Positions 44,556 to 53,183 of a DNA stretch of 64,000 bases are shown here, one piece after another. The stretch comes from Microvirga sp. (GTDB lineage: Bacteria; Pseudomonadota; Alphaproteobacteria; Rhizobiales; Beijerinckiaceae), in the NCBI RefSeq assembly GCF_014699075.1, contig NZ_JACXAB010000013.1:40866-104865 (forward strand), written 5' to 3'. Position 1 is the stretch's first letter; every line of letters begins with the position of its first letter. The notes under the pieces are model-generated. The model saw nothing but the letters and a program-made list of their open reading frames with translations. It made no database searches and was not told the DNA's origin. Both the position numbers and the translations under genes were made by a program.

Positions 44556-46202
44556 TCAGCAGAGGGTCAGGTTCTGGGCGAGGCCCGCCTCGCTCGTCTC
44601 CTTGTACTTCGGGTTCATGTCCCGCGCGGTGTCGGCAAGCGTCTTGATCGTGGTGTCGAGGTCCACCCGGTGCCGGCTCGCAATCTCGTTGGTGGCGATC
44701 ATGGCGGCCGCCCAGGCCTTCACTGCCCCGAAGGCGCAGCGCTCGATGCACGGAACCTGCACATAGCCTGCGACAGGGTCGCAGGTCATGCCGAGGTGAT
44801 GCTCAAGAGCCGACTCGGCCGCGTTCTCGATCACGCGCGGCGGTTGGTTCAGCACCTGAGTGATCAGGGCTGCCGCCATTGCGGCGGCGACACCGATCTC
44901 GGCTTGGCATCCGCCTTCCGCAGCGGCCAGAGTGGCGTTGTGCTTGCACAGGTAGCCGACTGCCAGGCCGGCCAGCAAGCCTTCCCGAATCTTGTCCATC
45001 GGCACCGCGCGGCCGCTTTGGGTCAGGGCGTAGACGACGGCCGGCATCACCCCCGCCGAGCCGCCGGTCGGTGCGGTGATCACCAGGTGGCCGCGGGCAT
45101 TCTCCTCGGAGGCGGCCAGGGCAAAGGCGGACACAAGTCCGATTGCGCGGTCGCTCATGTAGGTGTCATCCATCGCCCGCTCAAAGACCGTCGCTGCCTT
45201 GGAGTGGAGCTTGATCGGCCCAGGCAAGACGTCGTCCTTGTAGGACAGCCCGGTCTTCACCGTGGCGATCATCGCGTTCGCGATCTTGTCCAGGAAGGCG
45301 TTGATCTGCTCCTCGTTCTTGCCGGACACCGACAACTCGTTCGCCATGACCACATCGGCGACCGAGAGATTGTTGGACTCCGCGTGCTGACGCAGTTCCT
45401 TCATCGTCGCGTAGGGATATTTCGGTGCTCCCTTCTTGGGCGGCTCGTAGCCCTTCCACTCGATAAATCCGCCGCCGACAGAGTAATATTCCTGCTCATA
45501 AAGAACCTTGTCGCCGGCCATGAGGCGCGCCGTCATGGTGTTCGGATGCGGGAAATCGCCCTTCGGCGCGTCGTACACGATGTCGGCCAGGGACAGATTG
45601 AACGACTTGCTTCCCAGCCTCACCGGATAGGTTTGATCAGGCTTGGCGATCATTTCGTCGAGGAACCGCGGATCTACGGTCGCTGGTTCCTTGCCGACCA
45701 AGCCGGCGAGAGCGGCGCGTTCTGTGCCATGGCCCTTGCCGGTCGCGCTCAAGCTGCCGAACAGATGCACCTTGAGGCCGGTGGCCTGCGCCAGTTGATC
45801 GGCCGGCAGCTTCTCACAGCGCTGGTAGAAGTCGTACGTGATGCGCATGGGCCCGATGGTGTGCGAGCTTGAGGGGCCTGGACCGACCTTGTAGAACTCG
45901 TCCGCAACCGTCATGACCGGGCCCTTCGAGGTCTTGACGACGTCGAGGTCGGGGGAAAGGGCCGAACTCATCTTGAGGCCGGCATCGCCGCCCGCGGCTT
46001 CCCTCTTGGCCTGCTGCGCGGCAGCCTCCGTTGCGGCCTGCTGCGCCCGGGTTTCCGGAGCCCATGTCGTCCCGGTCATCACGGCCGCCGCGCCGATGGC
46101 GGCGTTGCGCATGAGGAACGCCCGGCGATTCACCCCCGGGGGAGGGCCCATTGGTTCGGACAATGCGGGAAACAGCTCGTCGTCCTTGGTGGAGCGAGTC
46201 AT
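44556..46202 (-). CDS. L-serine ammonia-lyase (iron-sulfur type) with twin-arginine signal
   Basis: This 548-residue single-chain serine deaminase converts L-serine to pyruvate and ammonia. The beta-domain motif VGPGPSSSHTIGPMR and the alpha-domain cluster cysteines GGCQAEIG, MTCDPVAGYV and VPCIERCAFG are intact. Unusually, the N-terminus has NRRAFLMRNAAIGAAAVM, a twin-arginine motif and hydrophobic stretch, then TRAQQAATEAAAQQ. This predicts export of a folded Fe-S enzyme. The start at 46202 follows AGGAGAA by about 7 nt. It heads the pflB-pflA-aspT-like operon. Confidence 0.9.
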   Translation of the reverse strand: MTRSTKDDELFPALSEPMGPPPGVNRRAFLMRNAAIGAAAVMTGTTWAPETRAQQAATEAAAQQAKREAAGGDAGLKMSSALSPDLDVVKTSKGPVMTVADEFYKVGPGPSSSHTIGPMRITYDFYQRCEKLPADQLAQATGLKVHLFGSLSATGKGHGTERAALAGLVGKEPATVDPRFLDEMIAKPDQTYPVRLGSKSFNLSLADIVYDAPKGDFPHPNTMTARLMAGDKVLYEQEYYSVGGGFIEWKGYEPPKKGAPKYPYATMKELRQHAESNNLSVADVVMANELSVSGKNEEQINAFLDKIANAMIATVKTGLSYKDDVLPGPIKLHSKAATVFERAMDDTYMSDRAIGLVSAFALAASEENARGHLVITAPTGGSAGVMPAVVYALTQSGRAVPMDKIREGLLAGLAVGYLCKHNATLAAAEGGCQAEIGVAAAMAAALITQVLNQPPRVIENAAESALEHHLGMTCDPVAGYVQVPCIERCAFGAVKAWAAAMIATNEIASRHRVDLDTTIKTLADTARDMNPKYKETSEAGLAQNLTLC

Positions 46203-46321
46203 GAGCGCGTTCTCCTGCTCAAGTAACGGAGGCGCGTAAACCTGAGGCACCTCCGCCCCAGCGTGATGTGAGGCAGAATGAATCTTACATCTGGCATCAT
46301 CCTAGGTGTGTTCGGGAAACG

Positions 46322-46360
46322 TGCTTGACTGAAGAGGACAAGCCTTTGACCGTTTAGGAC
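46322..46360 (-). promoter_or_regulatory. Shared operator, site upstream of serine deaminase operon
   Basis: On the minus strand, GTCAA (46350-46346), GTCC (46339-46336) and GTCAAGCA (46329-46322) are spaced 11 and 10 nt apart. A further GTCC lies 10 nt before. TAGGAT (46304-46299) follows 19 nt after GTCAAG as a possible -10. The same layout recurs at four other places in this block. Confidence 0.65.
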
Positions 46361-46437
46361 AGTGCGTTTTTACACAGGGAGAATTCCTTCCATGAACAAG
46401 TCTGCTGCCGGCTCAAGCTCATCTCCGAGAAAACGGA

Positions 46438-47277
46438 TCAGTACCTTGCCGGCACGATGTTCCTCGAAGGCAGCCCAGTCTCGGCGCCCTTCGGTCGCGG
46501 CTCCGCTTTCGGCACATTCGGCAGTTCGACTTTCACCTTCTTGTACGGAACTTGGCTGAGCATATGCGCGATCAGGTTGAGGCGCGCCCGGCGCTTGTCA
46601 TCGGACGGAACGATGAACCACGGGCTGGTTGAGGTGTCGGTGACGCGCAGCATGTCCTGGTAAGCTCGCGTATAATCCCACCATCGCCGCACCGACTCGG
46701 TGTCCATCGGGCTGAGCTTCCAATGCTTGATGGGATCGTCGATCCGATCGGCGAAGCGATGGCGCTGCTCGTCTTGGCTGACATCGATGAAGTACTTGAG
46801 CAGGATGATGCCGTTGTCGACGATCTCCTGCTCGAGTGACGGCACCAGGCGCATGAACCGTTCGTACTCGTCACCCGTGCAGAAGCCCATCACCCTCTCG
46901 ACGCCGGCCCGGTTGTACCAGGAGCGGTCGAACAGCACGATCTCCCCGGCAGCCGGAAAGTGGGCGATGTAGCGCTGGATGTACAACTGGCTCTTCTCGC
47001 GCTCGGTGGGTGCCGGCAGCGCGACGTGCCGGAACACCCGCGGGCTCACCCGTTGCGTGATCCGGCTGATCACGCCGCCCTTGCCGGCGGTATCACGCCC
47101 CTCGAAGATCACGATGATCCTGGCGCCTGTCGCCTTGGCCCAGGTTTGCAGGCGCACGAGCTCGACCTGGAGCTTTCTCAGCTCACTCTCGAACTCCTTC
47201 CGCTTCATAGGTGAAACAGCGGCATCCGAATGATCGTCTGCTGCCTTGCTTGTCTTCATGACATCTTGCCGGCTCAT
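46438..47277 (-). CDS. ppk2: Polyphosphate kinase 2 (PPK2)
   Basis: This 279-residue kinase moves phosphate between polyphosphate and nucleotides. Walker A IFEGRDTAGKGGVISRI lies near residue 60. Walker B LFDRSWYNRAGVERVMGFC and lid FIDVSQDEQRHRFADRIDDPIKHWKLSPMD follow, all diagnostic. The length fits single-domain class PPK2. The start at 47277 follows GAGAGGAG. It is 46 nt downstream of the BASS transporter gene and probably in its operon. Confidence 0.95.
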   Translation of the reverse strand: MSRQDVMKTSKAADDHSDAAVSPMKRKEFESELRKLQVELVRLQTWAKATGARIIVIFEGRDTAGKGGVISRITQRVSPRVFRHVALPAPTEREKSQLYIQRYIAHFPAAGEIVLFDRSWYNRAGVERVMGFCTGDEYERFMRLVPSLEQEIVDNGIILLKYFIDVSQDEQRHRFADRIDDPIKHWKLSPMDTESVRRWWDYTRAYQDMLRVTDTSTSPWFIVPSDDKRRARLNLIAHMLSQVPYKKVKVELPNVPKAEPRPKGAETGLPSRNIVPARY

Positions 47278-47323
47278 GGTCGTGCTCCTCTCCGATTGGC
47301 ATCTATGACTGTGTGGAGGCCCA

Positions 47324-48205
47324 TCATCGCGCCCTCTCCTGATGGTCCGACTGCACCTCGGCCGCTTGGTGCCGCCACCACAAGGCGAGCAGGAACGCTG
47401 CGAGCAGCTGCAGGAGGCCATAGACTACGACCGTTGTGACCGCCGGCGTTCCGGCGAAGGTGCTGGACGCGATGACCAGGCCAAGGCCGACGTTGCGGAT
47501 CGAAGTCGTGAGCGCCATCGCTTTACGGTTCCCGCTCAACCGGCCCCCGACGCTCCAACCGGCCGCGAGACTGAAGCTCAGAAGCCCCAGCATGCCCACG
47601 ATTTCACCGGGTCGAACATCCAGCAGCTTCGGGAATTGGGATGTGAGGATGAGAGCCAGGGTTACCGCGTTGAGGATCTTGCCGGCTGCGGTTGCAGGAC
47701 CGAGCCACCTCCTGGCCAGATCCGGCCGTCGGTGGCTGATGGCGAGCCCGCAACACAGCGGGAGAAGTTGCGTCACCACGATGGCTTTGAACATCCCAAA
47801 AGCGTGGACCTGCGGGCCTGCCGATCCCGTCGTGAGCAGCAGAAGAAAGGACAGAAGCAGCGGCGCCATGACCACTGACGAGCCTGCAAGGATCACCATC
47901 AGCCCAACCGCGGTTGCGGTGGTGCCGCCAGCGAAGGAGGTGAGGGGAGGGCCATAGGGGGGCCCTGGGCATACGGCGAGGAGGAGAATTCCGATGGCGG
48001 ATGGCGGGTCGGCACCCACGAGAAGGATCATGGCAACGGCAGCTGCCGGGACAGCCACGTAATTGGTCAGGCCAGCAGCGAGGAGTTGAGGCCTGTTTCT
48101 GGCAACACGGGTGACGTCCGCAAGCCGGACGCCGAGACCGGTGGCGATCATCATCTCGATCAGGGTGACGGCGACGAGAACACTGATCAGCCAATCCAGG
48201 CCCAT
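47324..48205 (-). CDS. Bile acid:sodium symporter (BASS) family transporter
   Basis: This 293-residue protein has about nine to ten membrane helices. MIATGLGVRLADVTRVARNRPQL near the start, AVCPGPPYGPPLTSFAGGTTATAVGLMV in the middle (the GG/unwound helix) and SIRNVGLGLVIASSTF near the end are BASS motifs. Prokaryotic BASS proteins move organic anions such as pyruvate or keto-acids with Na+. Beside a serine-to-pyruvate operon this is suggestive (inference). The start at 48205 follows GGAGGG. Confidence 0.85.
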   Translation of the reverse strand: MGLDWLISVLVAVTLIEMMIATGLGVRLADVTRVARNRPQLLAAGLTNYVAVPAAAVAMILLVGADPPSAIGILLLAVCPGPPYGPPLTSFAGGTTATAVGLMVILAGSSVVMAPLLLSFLLLLTTGSAGPQVHAFGMFKAIVVTQLLPLCCGLAISHRRPDLARRWLGPATAAGKILNAVTLALILTSQFPKLLDVRPGEIVGMLGLLSFSLAAGWSVGGRLSGNRKAMALTTSIRNVGLGLVIASSTFAGTPAVTTVVVYGLLQLLAAFLLALWWRHQAAEVQSDHQERAR

Positions 48206-48274
48206 CCACTCCCTCCGTAGCCCGCCGCTTCGGTGCCCGCGGCACTCACCATCATTGCGCGGAGTGCCCCGGCG

Positions 48275-48305
48275 GGCTTGACGGTTTGAGACAGACCCTT
48301 GACCA
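48275..48305 (-). promoter_or_regulatory. Shared operator, site upstream of BASS/ppk2
   Basis: On the minus strand, GTCAA (48303-48299), GTCT (48292-48289) and GTCAAGC (48282-48276) have the same 11/10 spacing as the other sites. It lies about 70 nt upstream of the BASS start, in the divergent gap with the araC gene, so it could serve both. The -10 match is poorer than at the other sites. Confidence 0.6.
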
Positions 48306-48495
48306 GATAGGACATTGGGGAGGCAAGCTCCGTGAATTAGCCGTAATCTGTGGTTAAGCTGCACAGCGCCCGATGAAGTCTTGATTCACGGCGATGCGTT
48401 CGATTGCTGCGGCCGTGCGATTTCGCACCGTGCAGTCGTGCGATAGCCTTTAGCTTTCGAATGCCTCTTTAAAGTTTGGCGAGGGGGCCGTGACG

Positions 48496-49596
48496 ATGGT
48501 CAAAAGCATTGTGCCTCCGTCCACGAGTATCGGTCGAGAGATCTCCGTAATAAGCCCGCCAACCGTCCTGGCGGGCTCCGGGCGGACGCTGCCGCCCGGC
48601 TACATTCACCTGGGGGTTGCCAAGGAGATCGCCCCGACCCTGCGCGCGTTCGGCCTTGATCCCGATCCAATCATCCGTATGGCCGGACTCGACCCGCGCT
48701 TGCTCGACGACGGCGCGAACGTCATTCCGCACGCGGCCCTGGGCCGGCTTCTCACCCTGAGCGTGGCCCACACCCGCTGCCCGCATTTCGGGCTGCTGGT
48801 CGGCCAGCGAGGCACAATCCTGTCGCTGGGCTTGGTCGGTCGCCTGATGCAGCACTCGGAGACCGTGGGCGATGCCATGCGGGCGCTTGTCTGCAACCTG
48901 AGCATCCAGAACCGGGGGTCGGTGCCGTCGCTGACGATCATCGGCGACACGGCCCTGTTCACCTTCTCAATCTATCAGCCGAAGGCCGAGAGCGCGGATC
49001 AGATCTCGGACGGATCCCTCGCCGTGGCGGTCAACGCCTTGCGCGCCCTGTGTGGTCCCGATTGGGCCCCGACCGAGGTGCTCCTGCCCCGGATCGCACC
49101 GGCCGATCATGATCCCTACCGGCGCCACTTTCGGGCTCCCGTTCGATTCAATCAGGAGACGGCCGTCATCGTCTTTCCGAGCAATGATCTGAACTGCCGG
49201 ATCGTCGGCGCCGATCCCGTTGTGCGGGCCCTGCTGGAGGAACGGATCAAGCAGATGAAGGGCGCTCAGAGTTCCGTCCTTTCAGACGACATCCGGCGGC
49301 TGCTGCGCACGCGGCTGACGAGCAAGCATTGCTCAGCGGACGACATTGCCGACGTGCTGGCGATGCACCGGCGTACCCTGAGCCGCCGCCTCAAAGGCAG
49401 CGGGATGGGCTACAGGGCGATCACGAACGAAATCCGCTTCGAGATCGCTCGCCAACTGCTGCAGGATACCGAGGTGCCTCTGGGGCAGATCGCGGCGGCG
49501 CTTGGCTATTCCGAGGCGAGCGCCTTCACCCGCGCCTTCCGACGCTGGTCGGGCCGGACTCCCACCGCCTGGCGCGGAGAAGGTCATCCGGGCTGA
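48496..49596 (+). CDS. AraC-family transcriptional regulator with arabinose-binding-like sensor domain
   Basis: This 366-residue protein has residues about 45-245 forming a PF12625-like effector domain (GVAKEIAPTLRAFGLDPDPIIRMAGLDP at the start) and a C-terminal double HTH (DDIADVLAMHRRTLSRRL, then LGQIAAALGYSEASAFTRAFRRWSG). The ATG at 48496 is 8 nt after AGGGGG. It lies among operons carrying the shared GTCAA operator and is the prime candidate to bind it. The effector is unknown. Confidence 0.92.
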   Translation: MVKSIVPPSTSIGREISVISPPTVLAGSGRTLPPGYIHLGVAKEIAPTLRAFGLDPDPIIRMAGLDPRLLDDGANVIPHAALGRLLTLSVAHTRCPHFGLLVGQRGTILSLGLVGRLMQHSETVGDAMRALVCNLSIQNRGSVPSLTIIGDTALFTFSIYQPKAESADQISDGSLAVAVNALRALCGPDWAPTEVLLPRIAPADHDPYRRHFRAPVRFNQETAVIVFPSNDLNCRIVGADPVVRALLEERIKQMKGAQSSVLSDDIRRLLRTRLTSKHCSADDIADVLAMHRRTLSRRLKGSGMGYRAITNEIRFEIARQLLQDTEVPLGQIAAALGYSEASAFTRAFRRWSGRTPTAWRGEGHPG

Positions 49597-49613
49597 CGCG
49601 CCAACGGCCAAAA

Positions 49614-49644
49614 CTGTCAAGAGATTGTCCCCGCCGGTCAAGCA
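49614..49644 (+). promoter_or_regulatory. Shared operator, site upstream of DUF2092 operon
   Basis: GTCAA (49616-49620), GTCC (49627-49630) and GTCAAGCA (49637-49644) are spaced 11 and 10 nt apart. TAGAGT (49662-49667) lies 19 nt after GTCAAG. The site begins just after the araC stop and about 110 nt before the next start. Confidence 0.65.
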
Positions 49645-49753
49645 TTGAGATACGGCGGACCTAGAGTGATCCTACCGGCTGCTGCTCTCTCAAACCGCAG
49701 CGCGGATGTTCCCGCGGTTGTGCCCCCGTGGGTTTGTCAGGGAGGATCGCACA

Positions 49754-50566
49754 ATGAACCAAAGGATCTGTTTGCGCCCTGGTTGGGCACTCACGAAATC
49801 CGCCTTGGGTCTTCTCGCAGGTGTTGCGATCACGGTCGCACCTGCGCCTGCCGCATTGGCGGAGGACGGTGCTGCTCAGAGCATTCTGAAAGCTATGTCC
49901 GACTACGTCGGCCGCCAGGAGAACCTGTCCCTGAAGTATGATGCCGATGTCGAGGTGGTGACCCCGGCTGTCGAGAAGATCCAGTTCAGCGCTTCGGGCG
50001 AGGTCACCATGGGCCGCCCGAACAAGTTCCGTGTCAGCCGGACGGGCGGCTACGCCGAGGTCGAACTGGTCTCGGACGGTTCCACCGTGACGATCCATGA
50101 TCGGGGCGGCAACCGGTTCGCCCAGGTGCCCGCTGCCGGCACTTTCGACGAGGTCGTCGACCGCCTCCGGACCGAGGCGCCGCTCGAAATCCCAGGCGCC
50201 GATCTCCTGCTGTCGAAGCCCTACGAGGAACTGATGGCCGGGGTGCTGGAGGCGAAGCACATTGGCCGCGGCGTCGTGGAGGGCGTCGAATGCGAGCACC
50301 TCGCCTTCCGCAACCTCGACACCGACTGGCAGATCTGGGTCGAGGTCGGCGAGCGACCGGTGCCGCGCAAATACGTCATCACCAGCAAGGCAGTGGGCGC
50401 CGCACCCCAGTACACGCTGCGGCTCAGGGAGTGGAAGACCGGCGTAAGCCCGACGGCGGATGCCTTCGCGTTCAAGCCGCCGGAAGGTTCCAGCGGTGTT
50501 GCGATCACCATGCTCAACGACATCGATGACATTCCGGCCGGTGTCGTTCCTGGAGGTGCCAAATGA
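49754..50566 (+). CDS. DUF2092 family exported protein (LolA-like fold predicted)
   Basis: This 270-residue protein has a signal peptide (GLLAGVAITVAPAPAALAED, cleavage about residue 35). The mature part has AMSDYVGRQENLSLKYDADVEVV, a beta-rich start, and VEGVECEHLAFRNLDTDWQIWVEVGERPVPRKYVI, typical of DUF2092 proteins, which are predicted to resemble lipoprotein carriers. The function is not established. The start follows GGGAGGA. It overlaps the next gene by 4 nt. Confidence 0.82.
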   Translation: MNQRICLRPGWALTKSALGLLAGVAITVAPAPAALAEDGAAQSILKAMSDYVGRQENLSLKYDADVEVVTPAVEKIQFSASGEVTMGRPNKFRVSRTGGYAEVELVSDGSTVTIHDRGGNRFAQVPAAGTFDEVVDRLRTEAPLEIPGADLLLSKPYEELMAGVLEAKHIGRGVVEGVECEHLAFRNLDTDWQIWVEVGERPVPRKYVITSKAVGAAPQYTLRLREWKTGVSPTADAFAFKPPEGSSGVAITMLNDIDDIPAGVVPGGAK

Positions 50567-50865
50567 ACACTCTCACATACAAGCGTCGCGCTGCGCTCGC
50601 GCTTGTGGCCGGCGGTGCGGCCATGCTCTGGAGCGGTGACGGGCCCCTTCCGTCCGGCTCGTTCGTCAGCCAAGCGGAGGCGAGGGTGGGCCGCCCCGCT
50701 ACGCCCATGAGCTATGCCGGCGTGGCGCGGCGGACCACCCGCCGGGCCGTGGCGTATGGAACGGCGGCAGGAGCCGCCGCAGCAGCCGGGACATACTACT
50801 ACGCCAATCCGGGATGCCAGCAGGTCGTGAACTCCTACGGCCAGATCGTCTACCGCTGTCCGTAG
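50563..50865 (+). CDS. Small exported hypothetical protein
   Basis: This 100-residue protein has an N-terminal hydrophobic signal (RAALALVAGGAAMLW), a second small-residue stretch (AYGTAAGAAAAAGTYYYA) and a C-terminal pair of cysteines (NPGCQQVV and YRCP). It starts inside the stop of the DUF2092 gene (ATGA) and is followed 21 nt later by the MscS-like gene, so the three form one operon. Function unknown. Confidence 0.75.
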   Translation: MNTLTYKRRAALALVAGGAAMLWSGDGPLPSGSFVSQAEARVGRPATPMSYAGVARRTTRRAVAYGTAAGAAAAAGTYYYANPGCQQVVNSYGQIVYRCP

Positions 50866-50886
50866 GCAGATTGACTGGAGCGGTGC

Positions 50887-53070
50887 GTGGGAAGATCTGA
50901 CGGCAAGGCGATTCCTGGTCTCGCCAGCACCCTATTCGGGCTGCTGTGCCTGGCCCTTGTCGGCATCGGTCCTGCCTGCGCCCAGACCGCCTCGCCTCCG
51001 GCCGCTCCTCCACCCCAGGTCCAGGAGCTTTTGCGGCTCCTGGATGACCCTGCCACGCGGACATGGATCGACCAGCAGAAACCGCCAGCGGCGTCCCCGG
51101 GCGACGACACGCCACAACAGCCACCGGCCATGAATTCCGAGATGCTCGCCGTGCGCGTCGAGGCGTTGCGGGCGCATCTTGGCTCGCTGGCGGCGGCGCT
51201 GCCCCGTCTGCCGCAGGAGTTTCGGCGGGCTTCTGGCCTGTTGTCGCAGGAGCTTCAGAGCCGATCCCTCCTCGATGTCATTGCCCTCGTGCTTGGCTTT
51301 CTCGGCCTCGGCGCCGGAGCCGAGTGGATCTTCCGCAGGACCACGGCATCCACACGCGGCCGGATCATCTCCCGACCGGTGGTGGCAGCGCATGAGCGTG
51401 TCCGGATGATCGGCATGCGTCTGGCGTTCGGCTTGGCGCATGTGGCGATCTTCGCCTTGGGCAGCATTGGCGCGTTCCTCGTCTTCGATTGGCCGCCCCG
51501 GCTCAGGCAAATCGTGCTCGCCTACCTGTTCGCGGCGCTCCTGCTGCGCCTTGCTGTTCTGGGTGAGCGGATCCTGCTCTCTCCCCGGCCAGTGGAAGGC
51601 CTTGATCCTGAAGCCATTCGTGTCATCCCCATGAGCAATGAGGCGGCGCGGTTCTGGTACCGCCGCATGGTGCTTTTCATCGGCTGGTTTGTGTTTGGCT
51701 GGGCGACCGTCGAACTCGTGCGCATCCTCGGGTTCTCGGCGGAGGGACGCAGGCTGGTCGCCTACGTCCTGGGGATCGGCCTGTTGGCCATTGCGGTCGA
51801 GGCCGTCTGGAGATGGCCGGCCCATCCCGCGGTTGTGTCGGTGGCGCCGGAACGGCGGCATCGGCACTATGCCCTAGGGCCGTGGCCGCTTTCGCTTTAC
51901 CTCGTCCTGCTCTGGAGCTTGTGGATTGCGGGCCTGATGGGCCTGTTCTGGCTGCTGGTCGTGGCGGTCGTGCTGCCCCAGGCCGTGAAGCTCACCAAAG
52001 AGTCCGCCCGTCACCTGCTGCGGCCTCCCGAGGGCGCAGAGGCCACGCAGGGGCATGAACTCTGGGCTGTTTTCGTAGACCGGGGTGTGCGGGTTCTTCT
52101 GATGGTCGCCGCCGCCGCGTTTCTCGCCTGGGTGTGGGGGATCGATCCGGGCGCGATGACGAGCCGCGACACGGTCGTGACTCGGCTGGTGAGGGGCGCG
52201 CTCAGCAGCATCGTCATCCTGCTGGTGGCCGATCTCCTCTGGCAGGTGGTGAAGACGCAGATCGACCGGCGTCTCACCAACCTCCAGGCCGCTGCCCCTC
52301 CCGGCAGCGAGGAGGCCCTGCGTCATGCGCGGATCCGAACCCTCCTGCCGATGCTGCGGATGGCGGTGTTCATTGTGCTGGCCACGGTTGCCGTGCTGAT
52401 GGCGCTCTCGTCGTTGGGGGTTGAGATCGGCCCTCTGATCGCTGGTGCCGGCATTTTCGGCGTCGCCATCGGCTTCGGGTCGCAGACGCTGGTCAAGGAT
52501 ATCATCAGCGGCATCTTCTACCTGCTCGACGACGCCTTCCGCGTTGGCGAGTACATTCAGAGCGGCAGCTACAAGGGCTCGGTGGAGTCGCTCGGCTTCC
52601 GCTCCGTGAAGCTGCGGCATCATCGCGGCCCGGTCTTCACCGTGCCATATGGGCAGCTCGGGGCGGTAGAGAACATGAGCCGCGACTGGGTGATCGACAA
52701 GCTGACCGTCGGCGTGTCCTACGACTCCGACTTCGACAAGGCGAAGAAGCTGATCAAGCAGATCGGCAAGGATCTGGCAGAGGATCCCGATTTCGCGCCC
52801 CACATCATCGAGCCGCTCAAGATGCAGGGCGTCGAGCAGTTCGGCGATTACGGTATCCAGATCCGCCTCAAGATGATGACCAAGCCAGGCGAGCAGTTCG
52901 TCATTCGCCGCCGGGCCCTGGCACTGATCAAGAAGGCCTTCGACGAGAACGGCATCCGGTTTGCCATCCCGACCGTCCAGGTGGCAGGCAGCGACGAGGC
53001 CGAACCGGCGGCGGCTGCCCGGCAGGCTCTCAAGCTCGTCAAGGGAGCCCCGCCCGAGGAAGGCGCATAG
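50887..53070 (+). CDS. Mechanosensitive ion channel family protein (large MscS-like)
   Basis: This 727-residue protein has an N-terminal signal (STLFGLLCLALVGIGPACAQ), a periplasmic part, about ten membrane helices and a C-terminal MscS core. The pore helix and beta domain are recognised at AGAGIFGVAIGFGSQTLVKD and FRVGEYIQSGSYKGSVESLG (about residues 518-570). The long form resembles YbdG/YnaI-type channels. GTG start at 50887 follows GGAG by about 7 nt. It likely guards the envelope during osmotic or metabolic stress. Confidence 0.92.
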   Translation: MGRSDGKAIPGLASTLFGLLCLALVGIGPACAQTASPPAAPPPQVQELLRLLDDPATRTWIDQQKPPAASPGDDTPQQPPAMNSEMLAVRVEALRAHLGSLAAALPRLPQEFRRASGLLSQELQSRSLLDVIALVLGFLGLGAGAEWIFRRTTASTRGRIISRPVVAAHERVRMIGMRLAFGLAHVAIFALGSIGAFLVFDWPPRLRQIVLAYLFAALLLRLAVLGERILLSPRPVEGLDPEAIRVIPMSNEAARFWYRRMVLFIGWFVFGWATVELVRILGFSAEGRRLVAYVLGIGLLAIAVEAVWRWPAHPAVVSVAPERRHRHYALGPWPLSLYLVLLWSLWIAGLMGLFWLLVVAVVLPQAVKLTKESARHLLRPPEGAEATQGHELWAVFVDRGVRVLLMVAAAAFLAWVWGIDPGAMTSRDTVVTRLVRGALSSIVILLVADLLWQVVKTQIDRRLTNLQAAAPPGSEEALRHARIRTLLPMLRMAVFIVLATVAVLMALSSLGVEIGPLIAGAGIFGVAIGFGSQTLVKDIISGIFYLLDDAFRVGEYIQSGSYKGSVESLGFRSVKLRHHRGPVFTVPYGQLGAVENMSRDWVIDKLTVGVSYDSDFDKAKKLIKQIGKDLAEDPDFAPHIIEPLKMQGVEQFGDYGIQIRLKMMTKPGEQFVIRRRALALIKKAFDENGIRFAIPTVQVAGSDEAEPAAAARQALKLVKGAPPEEGA

Positions 53071-53084
53071 TCGGGCATGCCGAA

Positions 53085-53115
53085 CTGTCAAGAGAAAGTC
53101 CAAAGTGGTCAAGCA
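53085..53115 (+). promoter_or_regulatory. Shared operator, site upstream of the short araC paralogue
   Basis: GTCAA (53087-53091), GTCC (53098-53101) and GTCAAGCA (53108-53115) are spaced 11 and 10 nt apart. TAAGAT (53133-53138) lies 19 nt after GTCAAG. The site is about 70 nt upstream of the start codon. Confidence 0.65.
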
Positions 53116-53183
53116 GGCGGATCAGGAGCGGATAAGATTGGGTCGGTTCGGCGGCAGGCTTATCAGTAAGGGGGGAAGGAGCG

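Noticed and set aside
44496..45872. 458-codon plus-strand frame opposite the serine deaminase gene
   Set aside because: Antisense shadow of a gene with conserved Fe-S motifs.
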